From assembly GCF_001586165.1 (NCBI RefSeq), contig NZ_CP014608.1, forward strand, positions 3,720,001 through 3,784,000: a stretch of DNA of 64,000 nt. Direction: 5' to 3'. A program made the position numbers and the translations under genes. Of the stretch, positions 62,435 through 64,000 are shown piece by piece; position 1 is the first letter of the stretch, and each line of letters opens with the position of its first letter. Source of the DNA: Obesumbacterium proteus (GTDB lineage Bacteria; Pseudomonadota; Gammaproteobacteria; Enterobacterales; Enterobacteriaceae). The notes under the pieces are model-generated. The model was not told where the DNA came from, made no database searches, and was given only the letters and a program-made list of their open reading frames with translations.

Positions 62435-63145
62435 TTAGCGGCGGTTGCCGAAAATGCGCAGCAGCATCAAGAACAGGTTGATGAAGTCCAGATACAGGGT
62501 TAACGCGCCCAGAATCGAGTATTTCCGGAAGTTATCTTTATCTTCAGGATTCAGCTGCTCCCCCATAGCTTTCAGCTTCTGAGTGTCATATGCCGTCAAA
62601 CCAACAAAGATAATCACGCCCGCATAGGTAATCACCCACGTCAGCGCTGGGCTTTTCAGCCAGATATTCACCAGCGACGCCAGAATGATACCGATCAACC
62701 CCATAAACATCATCGAGCCAATGCCGCTCAAGTCACGCTTGGTGGTATAACCGTAAAGGCTCATTGCCCCGAACATACCGGCAGTGACCACGAAGGTGCT
62801 CGCAATAGATGAATAGGTATAAACGATAAAAATGCTCGCCAGCGTTAAGCCGGTGAGTGCCGAATAGAGCATAAACAACGATGTTGCCGCGGCGGCGCTC
62901 AGTTTCTGCACCATACCCGACAGCACAAATACCAGCCCCAACTGCACAATGATTAAACCGAAAAAGGTAATTTTGCTGGAGAAAATAAAATTCAGCACGG
63001 CTGGCGTATGCGCGGCGTACCACGCCACGATGGACGTAAGCAACAACCCGCAGGTCATCCAGCCATACACTTGCGCCATATAGGCTTGCAGACCTGAATT
63101 TGCGCGCTCTACGATCGAGCCATTATCACGAGGATATCGATCCAT
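62435..63145 (-). CDS. ybhL: Bax inhibitor-1 family membrane protein YbhL
   Basis: The 236-aa protein (E. coli YbhL 234) has seven predicted helices and the BI-1 family text: AYMAQVYGWMTCGLLLTSIVAWY, SALTGLTLASIFIVYT, AGMFGAMSLYGYTTKRDLSGIGS, and the conserved end ILGALTLYLDFINLFLMLLRIFGNRR with the pH/calcium-linked Asp. Proteins of this family act as calcium-leak channels or modulators of membrane proteases; the role of YbhL is not settled. The ATG at 63145 gives MDRYPRD, as in E. coli, with AAGGTG upstream. In E. coli ybhL lies near ybhR; here they are 21 kb apart. Confidence 0.94.
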   Translation of the reverse strand: MDRYPRDNGSIVERANSGLQAYMAQVYGWMTCGLLLTSIVAWYAAHTPAVLNFIFSSKITFFGLIIVQLGLVFVLSGMVQKLSAAAATSLFMLYSALTGLTLASIFIVYTYSSIASTFVVTAGMFGAMSLYGYTTKRDLSGIGSMMFMGLIGIILASLVNIWLKSPALTWVITYAGVIIFVGLTAYDTQKLKAMGEQLNPEDKDNFRKYSILGALTLYLDFINLFLMLLRIFGNRR

Positions 63146-63335
63146 GAAGATCACCTTAAGCTAGGAATGACAATATTATCTGAATTGATAAAACAACCAG
63201 ACAGTTCTCCTAATAAGCCTACCACAGAACCATCTTTTTGCTGCGGGTGGAATGTGCCGATATATTTCAGATTTAAGTAATATTTACTTATGTGGCGGGT
63301 TTAGCCCGCCGTACATTGAAGCACGGCGGCAATTT

Positions 63336-63372
63336 ATACCCAAAAGAGTTCGAGTTGCTTGAAGTATGACGG
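63336..63372. repeat. Short palindromic intergenic repeat, copy 3 of 3 (degenerate)
   Basis: TACCCAAAAGAGTTCGAG is followed almost directly by TTGCTTGAAGTATGACGG, so the middle part present at 5172 is deleted. GC hairpins (GCGGG...CCCGC, near 63296-63311) stand to its left. Confidence 0.55.
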
Positions 63373-63381
63373 AAATATACG

Positions 63382-63960
63382 TTAAACGCCTGACCAGCGC
63401 TTGGTCACATTCGCCACTCGCTCACCAAACTTGCGTGCGGTTTCCAAATCGCCCGGCAGCGGCGCTTCATCCGGCGAAGCATCGGAAGGCGATACCGTCA
63501 TTAATCCTGAAAAACCGGCAATATAGTTCACATCATTGCGGTTTGCGGCTTTGGTGTTGGACGGCAACATTCCCATCCCGACCCACACGCCGCCGTGCTG
63601 CTGCGACAGATGGAACATATAATCGAGCGTGCCGAGTTTGTCGCCGTTCATGCTGGCCGAGTTAGTGAACCCTGCAAAAACTTTATCTTTCCACTCTTGG
63701 CTAAACCAAGGCTTGGAAGAGGCATCAGCAAACTTCTTAAACTGCCAAGACGGCCCGCCCATGTAGGTCGGGCTACCAAAAATAATCGCGTCGGCCTGCG
63801 CTAACAGATGCCATCCCCCTTCCGGTAAATTGCCTTCGCTGTCGATAGCCAAAACCTCAACGCTCACACCGTCGATCTGCTGCGCACCCGCGGCTACCGC
63901 CTCAGCGGCTTTGGCGGTATGTCCGTATCCACTATGAAAAACCACGGCTAATGCTGTCAT
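63382..63960 (-). CDS. Flavodoxin-fold NAD(P)H-dependent reductase, WrbA-like
   Basis: The 192-aa protein has a flavodoxin-type phosphate loop (VVFHSGYGHTAKAAEAVAAG, residues 6-25), the second FMN loop DAIIFGSPTYMGGPSWQFKKFAD, and AGFTNSASMNGDKLGTLDYMF with a third. It resembles WrbA and related FMN reductases or quinone reductases; no gene name is secure. ATG 63960 has AGGAG 7 nt upstream; a longer frame to 63975 is possible. It is co-directional with ybhL, about 240 nt upstream on the same strand. The window ends 40 bases further. Confidence 0.85.
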   Translation of the reverse strand: MTALAVVFHSGYGHTAKAAEAVAAGAQQIDGVSVEVLAIDSEGNLPEGGWHLLAQADAIIFGSPTYMGGPSWQFKKFADASSKPWFSQEWKDKVFAGFTNSASMNGDKLGTLDYMFHLSQQHGGVWVGMGMLPSNTKAANRNDVNYIAGFSGLMTVSPSDASPDEAPLPGDLETARKFGERVANVTKRWSGV

Positions 63961-64000
63961 AAAATAACTCCTCACACGTTGGTTAATTCGTTATACGCCT

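Overview
The window looks like a chromosomal segment of an Enterobacterales bacterium. Protein sequences and gene blocks (yejG, bcr-rsuA, radD, rplY, yejKLM-proL, cecR-ybhGFSR, rcsDB/rcsC, gyrA, ubiG, nrdAB-yfaE) match the E. coli families closely. The order is rearranged and the protein divergence is like that of Hafnia/Obesumbacterium (Hafniaceae); that genus-level guess is inference, not proof.

Layout. 1-1246 is the 3' part of yejF, convergent with yejG. 2391-3920 is a small accessory patch: a secreted DUF3828-like protein, a two-repeat type I-F CRISPR remnant without cas genes, and a structured leader with a 37-codon frame. The leader resembles the C4/Icd immunity region of P4/P1-type phages and precedes an unknown 107-aa gene. 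3930-12316 is housekeeping: bcr, rsuA, yecH, radD, rplY, yejK, yejL, yejM and a tRNA-Pro(GGG). 12334-15010 holds a Nudix hydrolase, a possible 21-aa membrane peptide, a membrane diguanylate cyclase and an IS200-type element. 15066-41420 is the rhlE ... cecR-ybhGFSR block. In E. coli rhlE and cecR are divergent neighbours; here about 19 kb lies between them: a BapA-type adhesin of 4272 aa with about 38 Ig-like repeats and its type I secretion system (TolC, ABC, HlyD), in the order of Salmonella bapABCD. cecR itself is frameshifted at a run of seven C. 41595-48361 is the Rcs phosphorelay (rcsD-rcsB facing rcsC), followed by gyrA, ubiG, the nrdAB-yfaE ribonucleotide reductase operon with NrdR and DnaA sites, a five-gene peptide-type ABC importer, ybhL and a flavodoxin-fold protein.

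How they work together. The adhesin operon, the diguanylate cyclase and the Rcs phosphorelay all bear on the cell surface and biofilm state, although nothing in the sequence proves a direct regulatory link. gyrA, nrdAB, yfaE and radD serve DNA replication and repair. The yej genes and rplY are core cell-envelope, nucleoid and translation functions.

The most notable unexplained feature is a dispersed, quasi-palindromic element of about 450 bp present three times (16713-17163, 44982-45441, 52187-52644). Each copy begins 32-38 nt after a stop codon (bapD-like gene, rcsB, ubiG), always in the same orientation as the gene upstream, with multiple hairpins and at least one compensatory base-pair change between copies. 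No protein explains it.
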